From positions 1,364,001 to 1,428,000 of the forward strand of contig OZ037871.1 in assembly GCA_964035575.1 (NCBI GenBank): a stretch of DNA of 64,000 nt, given 5' to 3'. This document shows, one piece after another, positions 19,794 through 31,007 of this stretch; position 1 is the stretch's first letter, and the number at the start of each line of letters is the position of its first letter. This DNA comes from Rhynchopus sp. YZ270_cl-10. Taxonomy: Eukaryota; Euglenozoa; Diplonemea; Diplonemida; Diplonemidae. The position numbers and the translations under genes were made by a program. Under the pieces are notes generated by a model. That model worked only from the letters and a program-made list of their open reading frames with translations, did no database searches and was not told the DNA's origin.

Positions 19794-21850
19794 ATGTCAG
19801 ATAGCTCAGATGAATGTCCACCCGAAGGTGCGGCGCCTGCATCGGCACCGCGCAAGCCGCCTCCGCCCGCACCCTCCACACAGATGTCAGGTGTGGCATC
19901 GTGGCTCCGTACGTACGCCGGCCTGCTTCTCCTCTTTGCTGTGGTGGTGGCGTACCAGACACGTTTGCTTGGGTATTACGAGGAGGCTGCGGTGAACGCA
20001 CGCCTTAAGGCCGCGGCAGAGCGGACCATGCGGTTGGGCGAGATTCAGCTGACCCATTTGAAGGAAGGCCCAGGGGATGCAGTCAAGCAAGGGGAGTGGG
20101 TGACGACACAGCTGAGCGGCTGGGAGGAGACGACGGGGCAGTTCTGGAGCACCTCCTTTGACCGGGAGCGGAGCTTTACCTTCTTCCTAGGGGATGAGGA
20201 TATGGACCATCGCGTCATTCCAGGGATTGAACAAGCTGTGCTGCGCATGCGTGTAGGTGGGTCTGCAAAGGTGGTCATCCCGCCCGACCTTGCCTTTGGT
20301 GAGCGTGGCAAGGCAGCCTGGCAGATACCTCCCTGGTCTGCAGTCACCTTCGACATCCACATCCTCTCGTCCTCGGTGGAGAGACCTACCTTTGCAGATG
20401 ATCCCTTCGCCGAGGCAGAAATTCTCAATACATATGAAAGGGAAGCTGAGGCGGTGGGGGAGGTGGAGGAGAAGGTGGTCGAGGAGGAGAGGGGCGAGGA
20501 GCAGGCGAAGGCGAAGGCGGTGCCGGCGGTGGAGGTGCCCAGCGTGTCGGAGGAGCTGCTTGCGGAGCTGCAGAAGATGTCGCTCGCGCAGCTGGCGGCG
20601 ACGCTGGCAGAGGTGGGGCTAGTGGCAGTGGAGGATCTCATGTATGTGGGCCATTTAAGGTTTCCTACAGGGGGGGGGGCCGAATATAAGGGGCAGGCCA
20701 AATACAAAGGGCATGCCAAATACAAGGGGCACCCAGGGTTCGGGAAATTTTCGCGGGGTGCCCGCTAAATATAAGGGGCACCCCCTTTTGCTGTTCTGGG
20801 AACCCATTTTTGACTCTGCCCGCCAGAATCGTCAGTTGGGAAGAAAATAGGTGCAAAATTTGAGTGTTACTTCAAAAAAACCCGCCTGCGGCGGGCAATT
20901 TCCTTACCCACTCGCTGCACTTGCTATTTTCGTTTCATACGATACGAAGAGGGGAGTTCAAGAGAATAGACCTATCTGCTTTAGTGAGGAGATGTAGTGG
21001 CCTGGGGCTGGGGCTTTTGGTAAATTCACAGATAGTGGCAGATCCTTGTCTTTTACCAGTAGGTGTACAAAGGCACACTCTTTCGGTTGCAAATGGAATG
21101 TGCGTACTGAGCAGCTTCACTTCCTACACGTAGTTCGCGGATGCGCTTCGCGCGGGACCGCTCACTAACACCCGTACAACTGTCTGGTGCCCGTATGAAC
21201 TGGCTTTTCAGGTCAAACATGGCCTGAAAATGTGTACAAACCGAGTGAAAACGGGTAAAGCTGTGTGTTAGGGCCAAAAATGGGGGAAAATTTAAACACC
21301 TAAAAATTGGTCCATTTTTTCGAAATGACCCCACCACTTGCCGGACGGATTTCGGAAACGCCGAAAAACGAGCGTTCCGGCCTCGAGTCCTTACCCACCT
21401 CCTGAAAAATCCACCCCGAGGGAGAGGGGATTTTGGCCCATTTTTACCGATTTGGCACGCCAAATATAAGGGGCGCCCCTTGTATTCGGCCCGCCCCCTG
21501 TAACTTAAAACATGATAAAAATATCAAGACAGAAGTTTACAAAACGTTTTAATTTTCTTTAAAAAATATTCCCCGGCAGGTTGTTGGAAAGCGTGACTGA
21601 TTTGCCGGATAAGATTCCAACGTTTTCACGAAAGAAGCTGGTCGCACGCGCAGAGGCATTGAGAAAACAGAGCACACAGGCGCAGACCCAAACCCAGGCT
21701 GAGCAGGAGCAACCCAAGTCTGCAGAGACAACTGCACAAAAGAACACAGAGGACAGCGCAAACAAAGACACGGGCGCAGACGAAGCCACGTCTGCAGAGT
21801 CCTGCACTGCCGGAAGCACCGAGGGCGGCGACGACTCGTGTGCCGCGTAA
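19794..21850 (+). CDS. Membrane-anchored FKBP-type peptidyl-prolyl isomerase
   Basis: Two exons, 19794-20641 and 21580-21850 (phase 2; AT joins G to give Met), 372 aa. An N-terminal Pro-rich segment is followed by one membrane span (about residues 38-60, YAGLLLLFAVVVAY). The FKBP domain lies at about 90-195, with the hallmarks VIPGIEQAVLRMRVGG, IPPDLAFGERG and IPPWSAVTFDIHIL. It should catalyse cis-trans isomerisation of X-Pro bonds, either in an endomembrane lumen or facing the cytosol; topology is not settled by sequence. A Glu-rich linker leads to a helical segment (SEELLAELQKMSLAQLAATL) that continues across the splice junction into LLESVTDLPDKIPTFSRKK, so the second exon is real. The tail is Gln, Thr and Glu-rich. 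The intron is 938 bp because an 833-bp element sits in it. If the intron were retained, translation would run on into repeat sequence and stop at 20768. Confidence 0.85.
20668..21500. mobile_element. 833-bp non-autonomous inverted-repeat element inside the FKBP intron
   Basis: The ends are inverted copies: CAGGGGGGGGGCCGAATATA at the left, and the right end read backwards gives CAGGGGGCGGGCCGAATACA; similarity continues through AAGGGGC and CAAATA blocks for about 60 bp. The element is flanked by TA on both sides (20666-20667 and 21501-21502). Removing it leaves an intron of about 105 bp with the usual GTATGT and CAG ends. The interior is related to other repeats in the window (reverse of the GTGGTGGGGTCAAT units at 26.8-27.5 kb). 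No transposase is present. The TA target and CAG ends would fit a Tc1/mariner-like mover, but this is tentative. Confidence 0.75.
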
Positions 21851-22151
21851 CGCTTGTGTTCTGGGTGGGCTTGGGACAGGGAGGGGTGGGAGGGTGTGGG
21901 CGGGCTAACATATTAGACTTAAACAGCTCTCGACCCCCCTATGTTTGTAGATGAAGTTATGGTGGCAATGTTGTTACAGTATCTTTCATTCAAAATGTTA
22001 TTTGTTATGATCGACAACAGTCCACAATCCGCCTCAGCGGAAACAAGGCTTGTTAGCGAAGTTGTCATTGCGAAGAGAGGTACGCAAGGCGTAATTGTGC
22101 TGTATAACAGCCATATTCCATTCGAAAAAAACTCCCATTTCAAAAATTTCA
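21851..22151. other. Intergenic spacer with one arm of a 25-bp inverted repeat
   Basis: 21976-22000 is a perfect reverse complement of 32460-32484 (25 of 25 bases). The two arms lie just outside the third propeller gene block (22152-32270). No gene is supported; the short frame at 21941 is uncertain. Confidence 0.6.
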
Positions 22152-22336
22152 AAAATTTCACTGAACAATAGGTCTAGCCTTTACGTTCCTCTGCGAAGTT
22201 GAAGAGGCCTTCCTCCCTCCTGGTTTCCCTAGAGGTCCATTATCAGGAACCTCTTGCGCGTGCGCCTCTCCTTCTTTCTCCTCATATCCTGTATCACAAC
22301 ACACAACGAATCAGGGCAGTAAACACAGACCAAACG

Positions 22337-24573
22337 ATGCTGGTGAACGTGTTGATGCTTGCGGCTGCAAGTAAAAGTCTCAACTGTTGGGGAGGGATTG
22401 TGGGGTCTATCACCACAACCTCAAACCCGGACCTCATTTATGCCCAAGGCTCTTGCGGGGCTATGTGGTACAATGTCAGCGACAAAGCTAACCCTCACCT
22501 TGCGAGCCTTCCTCACTACACAAAGGGCGGCCCCTCTGCAGTTTATTTAGATTCCACTTACAGCGCTACAAGCAGTGGGGACATTGTAGCCGTGTTCCCT
22601 GATGATTGGTCGGGTAGGGATCGCGGATTCGCGGATTCTGTGGTGTGGTATTCAGTTGACACCCGCGAAGCACTTGCAGCAGTTAATTTTTCAACCTCGG
22701 TTGGCGGTGTGAACGGCGTCGCAGTGCACAACAACCTGCTGTTCGTTGTTGGCCCGAATGGACTTGCTGTTGTTAATGCAACAACCGGTACTGTCGTCTT
22801 TTCTGCCCCGTATGGCTACACACGGATACAACACGTTAAGGTCAGCCCCGAAGCCAAACTACTGTACACCTACTATGGTACTCCCGGAAGGGTGGGAACA
22901 GTAACTATCCGCAGCTTGGACACCTTTGCCCCGTCTGAGCTCATTCCAGCTCACGGGTATAAGGGTGACCAAGATTTTGACTCCAACAGGATCACCGACG
23001 GAAGTGTACTTAGTCGCTGGCTCGCAAATCACAAAGTGGACGTTTCTGATCCTGCACACCCAGTTGTGGGGAGTCCAAGCGATAGTATCCTCGATGATCG
23101 CTATAGTGTTACGGATATTGTTTGGACGGATGTGCTCGTTGTCGCAGCCACATCAGGCAATGCCGCAGTATGGGGCGATGATGTGCGCGTGCTTGACCCT
23201 CTGTATGGGTTTAGCATCACTGCTCGGTCCAACACTACAGTTGATCTTTATCGGGCTCACCTTGCAGTCGGAGACACGGGGGTCATCTACTGTGTGGTGA
23301 ACAGATCGAAGTTGGTGGTGTTTGAGCAGCAGGGCTCTGACTTAGTTATGTCTGGGGAATCAGAGCCGAGCATTACGTACCGCCCAGTAGCTGTGGAGAT
23401 AGAGCCGGACGTTATGGCTGTGATGGGAGGGATGTCTATGGAAGCGGTTAAAATTGTGGACACGCACGACCCTATGCCGAAAGCGTTGGCAACGGAGTTA
23501 GCAGGAAACTATGATTATTCCCCTGTTATGTGTGTTCACGTAAACATGCGCTGCTTCTTGTTCAGGAGCAGGAAAAGACGCCGTACTATCTTGTCGCATA
23601 CGACGTATCTGACCCGGCTGCGCCTACAACCGTGTGGAGGAAGCAGGTAGACGAATTGTCCTCATGTGCTGCTACTGAAGATGTCGTTCTGCTCACTTTA
23701 TATGATTTGACCTCGGCACCAACGAACGTCGAAGTTGTTGATGTGACGACAGGGGAGAAGACTGACACGGTAGTCGTCGACAGCCGGGGTGTACGCGGTG
23801 TAGGCGTGTCAAGGGGATACCTATTCTTCTCGTCCGAAGGTGATGTGAAAGCCTTCCATATTTCTGAGTCCCTGCAGGCGGAGCCTCTTCCGGATTTACC
23901 GATGAATTACTCAACGAGCAATTTTGCCTACGGTACGGACACAAGTATGTGCGTGGCCCACTATGATCCGTACTCGATGCCTGGGCCTCTAAGCATTTTT
24001 ATGTACGACACACAGAGGGACAGTGGCGAGGTGGAGGAACCTGTCCAACAACTGGACTATACTAATGCGACGATGTCTCTCTTTAGTGGGCAAACAATGG
24101 TGGTTCAAGATTTCAGCGGGAAAGCCAGCATGATGCTGATATACGACACGAGCACGTCACCCATTACGTTGTTGAGGGCTGTTGAAGACGAGGACCTCGT
24201 ATATCCGAACTTTGTGATGGGCGATACGTTTTACTATATAGGGGGACAGACTGGAAGCATTACTTTTTACAATCCCGTACCTGTCACACCTGCACCTGAC
24301 ACACCTGTGACTGCCTCACCTGCATCCGCCACACCTGCGCCAGACTCACCTGCACTTGTCACACCTACACCTGACACATCTGCTGCAGGGGTACCTTGGC
24401 TTATTGTGGTGGGGTCTGTCGTCTTCTTAGCAGCCGCTGGGTTGGCCGGGGGCTGGTTCTTGAAGTCGAAGATGAAGGTGCGCGAGGTGGACCAGAATTT
24501 GGGTTTGTGCGATGAAATAGTGAACGACGACGTGCAGCCAGTGGAATTCTCGGCAGTAAACATCGCGGAATAA
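22337..24573 (+). pseudogene. LVIVD-type beta-propeller surface protein, copy 3 (frameshifted)
   Basis: Full-length paralogue of the gene at 1544 with the same ATG context, signal-like start, stalk, membrane span (IVVGSVVFLAAAGLAGGW) and tail FSAVNIAE. Near 23534 one T of a GTTTC run is missing relative to copy 2, so the frame from the ATG ends at 23650 and the last third is in another frame. Earlier, between about 22930 and 23035, an extra base and a later compensating change put about 35 codons in a different frame; copy 2's peptide LTPTGSPTEVY is still encoded there in the +1 frame. The sequence is otherwise intact, so this is a young pseudogene or, less likely, a sequencing error or an expressed variant. 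Several short blocks differ sharply from copy 2 while flanking DNA is almost identical. Confidence 0.75.
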
Positions 24574-24860
24574 TTAGCACCGTTTTTAGAAAATTTGCGT
24601 TTTTTTGTCAAAGAAAAGGGGGTACCACACCAACACCACTATCACATGCTTTCACAGCATTTCACCCCATTTACGTGAATTTCCTCGTGCCCAGGACATA
24701 AAGCAATTTCCATTCCACCGATCTAATCGAGTAAAAGTATGGTGGGCTCAGGGGAAGAAAATTCCAGGGAGGGAAATGAAGAAAAAGAGTAAAATGGTGC
24801 CTTTGTGAGATGTTTACTGGGGTGGGGGGCGAATAAGAGATATGGTATCTCTTAGGGTAA

Positions 24861-25639
24861 GTTGATTTTATTTTTTGTTGCGTGCTTACGTACGTACGAT
24901 ATTTTGATTTCGGGGGAAAAAAAAATAGGGGGAAAAAAAAAAATAGTTGGTCATTTTGTTGCAAATCTTGTGGGTATTTTTTCGGAAGTGGCACCACCAC
25001 GGTGAGCACGGTTGAGAAGGTGTCTATTGCGCCACCAGTTACTTACTCGTAAAAAAAAAAGGCGGGGCATGGGAATCAGGGGTAGCGCTACGCGCCTAGA
25101 TTTTTGATGATTTTGCTCGGTACGTTTTCTTTTACAGACTGGGGCTTCCTTACTAAAACCAGAGAACTTGTATTTCATAGTTCGGGTACTTTATAGTGTT
25201 TTTGCACACACATGTGACCCCACCGTGGAGAGCAATCGGCTCGTGCAATCAAAAGAAAGCAGAGAAAAAGGGGAAAAAGACCCCAAAGTTAGGTACCGTG
25301 CGCCTGCGGCGCTACCTGTTCCCAGTCAAAAACACCACGATTTCATCTGAAGTTGGGTTTTCAGACTGAAAATGACCCCTTGTTTACGAGTATGGGTGCA
25401 CATTTTTGTGAAAATTTAAGTCACTAAAAATTTGTTCATTTTTCCGTATATCCCCCACCACAGCCCGGGATTGGTTCGGAAATACCGCAAAACACTGTTT
25501 TTTCACCCCCTGATGCACAACTGTTTCAGATACGGGTGGTTTTTCATTACTTTTTTTTTGCTATTTTTTTTTTTTTTTGACGTACGTACGTACGATTTTT
25601 TTTGGAGCACCGAGCACGCAACAAAAAAAAAAAATCAAC
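24861..25639. mobile_element. Chain element 1: 779-bp TAA-flanked inverted-repeat element
   Basis: Flanked by TAA at 24858-24860 and 25640-25642. The left end GTTGATTTTATTTTTTGTTG is matched in reverse at the right (...CACGCAACA...ATCAAC). Both ends then carry GCGTGC and a CGTACGTACG tract. The 3-bp TAA duplication is the hallmark of PIF/Harbinger transposons (target TWA). No transposase is seen; the interior is AT-rich with one GTGCGCCTGCGGCGC motif near 25297. Confidence 0.75.
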
Positions 25640-25642
25640 TAA

Positions 25643-27644
25643 GGGGTGGCATCAAAACAAAAAACGCGGACAATGTCCGCGTTTTTGGGGAATTTCAGAC
25701 CCCCCCCCCCTCCCCCCCCAAAACGCACAGTCAGGCCAGTTTGTCTATTACTGCCAAACTGCCACACTCTGTGGGTGAGGTGTGCTGTCTGTGCGTACCC
25801 TCTCTGGTATTGAAAAGATAGAGCGTGTCAGTGGAATGCATACTCTTTCAAAACAAACGAACTCATGGACGGAGCGAGCAACACAAAAACTTTTTGAACC
25901 TTTAAGGGGCTCTCCATACATGTACCGAGTCAGGCAAGTGATTAAATGCTCACTTGTTTAGTCGCAGAACGCCTGATATGCTCTCAACGATTCATATGCT
26001 GCGCAAGGGAGAAAAGATAAGGGGGAGGGAGGCTAGAGCCTGGTTAGCTCGTGATGGAACCTTGGTACCGTTCCACAATAAACTGATTTATCGGTATGAT
26101 GATGCATCCCAAACAAGCAATTCAAAGAACAAAGTGTTGTTAAGCTCTATGTTTTTGACTTTTAGAAAAAAGACTTTGACGTAACGACATGTGTAGACGA
26201 GTCACTTTTTCACAGATTTCCTAACAGAAACGTGTTTATTACTCTTTCGATGATATCCCAACCATTGTTGTGGATATTGTCTGCCCAGGGTTGGCGAGCT
26301 ACGATACCCGAAACTACATTCTTTTCAAAAAAAGCAAACAGAACATTAAGTTGATTGTTTCCTTTCTGATAGTCGTTATTGTGCACTCACAAAAAGTGTT
26401 CTTTTCTTTCTTTTAGCCCTTGCTCCTTCTGATGAGCGCGGTCAAAGGGCTGTTATCCTGGTCAAGGAGCAGACCGCCGAAACCAGACCTTTTTTTTTTT
26501 TTTTTTTTTACCCGTTTGCTAACGACATCAAAATACAAAGACCTTTTTTTATTTTTTATTTTTAAACATTTTTCTTTTCTTGTAGTGAGGCTTCAACAGG
26601 AATTAGTCGCTATCTTAACAAAGAAGCGCACCTACCTCTCAACTTACAAAGTACTACAATGAAATACAATACAAAACAAACAGAGTAGCAAAAACAAAAA
26701 CAAAAACAACAAAGTTGAAACAAACTTTTTCAATCCCCCCCCAAAACGCGGACATTTTTGGTTTTTTTTCCCCTATTTTTTGCTGGTTTTTGGGTGACGG
26801 GGTGCAAATTCGTGACCCAAAACACAGTTTTTTGGCATTTCCGGAATCCGTCCAGAAAGTGGTGGGGTCAATCTCGAAAATTGGACAATTTTTTGACCAC
26901 TTAAATTTTTGAAAATATGAGCCCGGTCACTAATACGTGGGGCCCATTTTCGGCCAAAAAATGCTGCTGAAAAAAATTTTCAGGTGAAAATTTTTCAGCC
27001 CCAAAACATGCCGCGATTGGCATTTCCGGGATCTGTCCGCGCTGTGGTGGGGTCAATTTGACGAAATGGCCAAGTTCTTGGTTTTGGTCAAAATGAGTGT
27101 AAGGTAAAGGGGCCAAGCCCCACTGAACAAGGTAAATCCCACAACCCAGATTTTCTCTCTCTGATGCTGAAACCATGAAAATGTGCAAAAACACCGGCAT
27201 TTGCATTTCCGGAATCCGTCCGTTCTGTGGTGGGGTCAATTTGCCAAAATGGACAAGTTCTTGATTTTGGTCAAAACCCGTCAGTGTAAGGTAAAGGGGT
27301 CCAAGTGTTTGCCTGTAGAAGCACATGGTAGCAGGGGTTTAAGGGCCCCCCATTCGTGTACATTTTGCAAAAAAACGCGGGCATCTTGTATTTTTTATTT
27401 TGCCCGAAAACACCGGCATTTGCATTTCCTGAATCCGCCGGTTCTGTGGTGGGGTCAATTTGCCGAAATGGACGAGTTTTTATAAATTTTGGTCAAAATC
27501 GTGTACAACCCCAGTGAAGAAAAAAATTTTCGAGGAAAAAAAAACCCCAAAATGTCCGCGTTTTCTGGAATTTCAGACCCCCCCCCCCCTCCCCCCCCCC
27601 AAAAACGCGGACATTGTCCGCGTTTTTTGTTTTGATGCCACCCC
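25643..27644. mobile_element. Chain element 2: 2.0-kb TAA-flanked inverted-repeat element
   Basis: Flanked by TAA at 25640-25642 (shared with element 1) and 27645-27647 (shared with element 3). Inverted ends of at least 45 bp are perfect: GGGGTGGCATCAAAACAAAA, then an ACGCGGACAATGTCCGCGT palindrome, then a C/G tract. TAA target duplication again suggests PIF/Harbinger-type mobilisation. The interior has tandem repeats at 26.77-27.50 kb; no protein of note is encoded. Perfect ends suggest recent activity. Confidence 0.8.
26770..27500 (+). repeat. Tandem repeat with about 185-bp period inside chain element 2
   Basis: The block GTGGTGGGGTCAAT recurs at 26859, 27044, 27227 and 27446. Each is preceded by GCATTTCC and an ATCCGYC-type sequence and followed by a GGACAA-TT-TTTGG-type stretch. 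Spacings are 185, 183 and 219 bp. Reverse-strand relatives occur at about 21290-21370 in the FKBP-intron element and 25430-25500 in chain element 1, which ties three element types together as one repeat superfamily. Confidence 0.7.
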
Positions 27645-27951
27645 TAAGGGAAGGCCCATTATTCCAATCCATGTTACACACGGCGGGGTCCACACACCCG
27701 AGGGTCCGTAAATTTTACGGACCCTCTTTACGGACCCTCAAGTGCGGACCCGGGTCCGTAATTACGTACCCTAGGGTCCGTAATTACGGACCCTAGGGTA
27801 CGTAATTACGTGGTCTAAGGTGGGAAATCACTGTTTGGATGTGTGACTGCTGGTCGAAAAGCCCTGGGAGCAAACCGAGTGGTACACAGGTACCACATGA
27901 TAGACCATGATCATGTGGGCCTATCCCAAGTTACATACCGAAAAAAGTCGT

Positions 27952-28278
27952 GAGCTCGGTTAGTTGTCAAAGACGTCTTCCACCATGCACTGAGGAGATA
28001 ATGATCCAACAATTTACAAGAAAGATTACTTAACCTACTGCTGGAAATTGCCAGGTCGTAGTAACACACAAAGTGTGCCTCCGTTCGGGAAGACCGGATA
28101 TTCTAGAGACCAAAAAGGCCTCAAGAATATCTTCCGGTAGTCAAGGTATAACCGAATGAACGGCCCAAGACCCCCGTGGAGAAGTTAAATGTTGTAATGC
28201 TATCAAGTAGAAACTGCGAACACTGTCTTACCCTCCTCAATACATGGTGGAATATTTCTTTGACAACAAACCGAGCTC
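27952..28278. repeat. 327-bp foldback repeat, complete copy
   Basis: Inverted ends of about 45-50 bp: GAGCTCGGTTAGTTGTCAAA at the left; the right end reads backwards as GAGCTCGGTTTGTTGTCAAA, with similarity continuing to CCACCATG and TGAGGAG. The middle contains a CCGGATATTCT...AGAATATC hairpin. A second copy lacking the left end lies at 30219-30505. No coding capacity. The structured middle could be an RNA element but matches no class I know. Confidence 0.75.
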
Positions 28279-29774
28279 AAGAGTTTTTAAACTTCCCTGA
28301 GGGAATGCGAGACGCAAAATTTACCACCAGACCCTGTCTTCGTGCACCTTCGGTGCAACGCTGCAGACAGGCCAAACTGCGTTGGACTCAGAGGAATGCC
28401 TGCTGTGCAGTGTATCAATGAGAACCAAGTCCCAGCAACAAGGGGCGCCTTTTGGCGGGCGTTGTTGAGGGTGTTTGGGGTGCAAAGTTTTCCACAATTT
28501 TGATGCGCGGGTACAGAAGTGTTGTCTTGTTCTTTCATCTTTAGGAATGTAAATGTCAATCGCGTTTAACGACCACTAGGGCTTGTTCAGTGAACCCACA
28601 AGGGGTCGAAGGGGGTTGGTTATCCCATAGCTATCAAAGGTTGTGTCGACCAGGCTAATCCACTATGTTACGCTGTACGTTGTTAAATCCGAAGAAATAA
28701 CACTTTAGCAGCCGCAGGAAGTTTGTTAAAAAGAGTGCCTCACGCTACACAAACCACCACCCGCGATTGACTTAGATGTTATAACAAAGAGAATTCAGAA
28801 CAAAACAACACCCTGCCCCATACACACTAAATTGTCATGCTTCAAGAGCATGCCTGGGCCAAAATTACTGTTGACCAAAAAGGCAACAAGACCACCCACA
28901 AGGAGTGTGAATTGTGCACTGGTTTTCTGGGGGAACGCAATATTTTCTTGTGTCTAGTCCTCCGCAAGCAGAGGACAGACTTTCCGGAAGGTTTCCAAAG
29001 TCGAATTTCTTGCACTAGCTATGCTCCCTTGGTCAATGGCTATAGCAGTGACTGACTAAGTGTACCCACCCCCCTCCACCCAGATCTTCGTCCGCAAACT
29101 CAGAATAGATTGATGCGGGTAGATTTTGAGTTGTTGAATGTCGGACCGCGGTGAAGCTTCTCATCGCAATCGCGGGTGCAGTTCAGACTTCACGATCCTG
29201 TATAAGTGTAAATGTGGGGTGTGATTAAGTTATGGTATACAAACGTAGTAGTCGGGAAAGGTGAGGTTAATAAAAAAGGCTATTTATTGCCGTGAAATAA
29301 GATAGATTTTTTCCACGCTACAGGTCGAGAGAGTGACCTGCTGCACAAATGGTTCGAGTGAAGCGAGGTGAATTATGTGAAGCGGTAACGAGCGCCTGTG
29401 GAACCAAATAGAAACGTAACACTCATCACACGATAAAACCCATGGGAGAGGTTGTGGTGAAACGCACACACCTCGACCTGAGGAGTGGCTCTGCAGCGCG
29501 GTTCGTCCCCAGAACCGCAAGTGTGTTCAAAATGCTTTGTTTCTATTTCCTCCTTCATGTCATGAGGTGACACAAAATGATTGGTGCGTAAAAAAATAGC
29601 TATTTAATAGTGTGAACATTACGCGTTTATTTCGAGTTGAAAACACGAACAAGTTGAAATATGCGGCATTTTTTTGTTCAATCTTCACTAGTAACTGAAA
29701 GTTAAACATAATTACATACCTTGTCTTCCCCGTAACCTGCGCCTTCGCTGCTTTTAAGGTGCTTTCTCTGGGTG
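28279..29774. other. Unassigned interior of chain element 3
   Basis: About 1.5 kb of ordinary-composition DNA with only short open frames. I see no transposase motif, no RNA gene and no clear similarity to other parts of the window. It may be captured host DNA or a decayed coding region. Confidence 0.5.
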
Positions 29775-29900
29775 CCCAGTACCCAGTACCCAGTACCCAG
29801 TACCCAGTACCCAGTACCCAGTACCCAGTACCCAGTACCCAGTACCCAGTACCCAGTACCCAGTACCCAGTACCCAGTACCCAGTACCCAGTACCCAGTG
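29775..29900 (+). repeat. Heptamer array (CCCAGTA)n, about 18 copies
   Basis: About 126 bp of perfect 7-bp repeats; on the other strand TACTGGG. The only change is the last unit, ending CCCAGTG. The open frames that cross it (GTGYWVL repeats) are by-products of the array. The unit has the T/A plus G-run look of telomeric repeats, but nothing else marks a telomere here. Confidence 0.9.
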
Positions 29901-30218
29901 TCTTCGAGAACCTAAAAATGCGTTTTGTTGAAATTTTCTGGCTTTTTCTGAACTTTTCCCAGCTACTTTTCTGGTCGTAGCCGACTTTTCTGATCGAGTA
30001 GCTATTTTCACTTTTCTGGTGTATGAGTAGGTTTTCTGGGTGGGAGACTGGATTCTGGGTACAGTGGTGTGTCTGGGCACCCAGGCACCTGGGTACTGGT
30101 GTATTTTCGGCCCAGGTACCCCGGTACACGGTACACTGGTGTACAAGGAAAAAAGTCGTGAAAAAGCAACCACAGCTCCACATGACAAACACAAAAGTGT
30201 CCAGTCACGTGGGGCATT

Positions 30219-30505
30219 CATGCACTGAGGAGATAATGATCCAACAATTTACAAGAAAGATTACTTAACCTACTGCTGGAAATTGCCAGGTCGTAGTAAC
30301 ACACAAAGTGCGCCTCCGTTCGGGAATACCGGATATTCTAGAGACCAAAAAGGCCTCAAGAATATCTTCCGCTGGTCAAGGTATAACCGAGTGAACGGCC
30401 CAAGACCCCCGTGGAGAAGTTAAATGTTGTAATGCTATCAAGTACAAACTGCGACCACTGTCTTACCCTCCTCAATGCATGGTGGAAGATGTCTTTCACA
30501 ACAAA
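30219..30505. repeat. Foldback repeat, 5'-truncated second copy
   Basis: 287 bp matching 27984-28270 in direct orientation with about a dozen substitutions and no clear indels. The left inverted end is missing. It is followed by short tandem TACACAGG repeats (30512-30552), which also recur in part near 27881. Confidence 0.8.
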
Positions 30506-31007
30506 TATCCTGTACACAGGTACACAGATACACAGGTACACAGGTACACAGGTAAAACCCGTTAAAATTGTGTGTGAAAGTTAAAAATAGCTATATTTGC
30601 ATTTTTCGCCCAGCATTGAGGACACATAGGCCCACCAAGGGCAATTTTGTGATGTCAAAAAAAATTTTTTTTCGGCCCAAAAATTGACTTGTTTTCGGTA
30701 AAACCCACTAAAAATTGTGGTACTCTAAACTGCGTTTTAGACCCCCACAGATGCTCAAAAGTGCCAAATTTTGCTTTTAATGGCCTCAAATCGTCGAAAT
30801 TAGCCCTAAACGGGGGCAAAAAAAAATTTTCGAGAGTCCCTTTCCCTGGGAGGCTCCGTAATTACGGACCCTAGGGTACGTAATTACGGACCCTAGGGTA
30901 CGTAATTACGTACCCTAGGGTACGTAATGACACTCCGTAAAGAGGGAGTGTCCTAACATGCCGTTTTACGGACCCTCGGGGTGTGCGGACCCCGCCGTGC
31001 AATGTAA

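Noticed and set aside
22337-24573. Treating copy 3 as an intact gene with an intron over the frameshift
   Set aside because: No GTATG donor and CAG acceptor lie suitably around 23534, and the DNA aligns to copy 2 there with a single missing base.
29560-30221. - strand open frames of 155-210 residues with GTGYWVL repeats
   Set aside because: They exist only because a 7-bp array is open in all frames; the peptide is a translation of TACTGGG.
27984-30505. 287-bp direct repeats about 2.2 kb apart as possible long terminal repeats
   Set aside because: The unit has its own inverted ends, one copy is truncated, and nothing between the copies resembles a retroelement gene.
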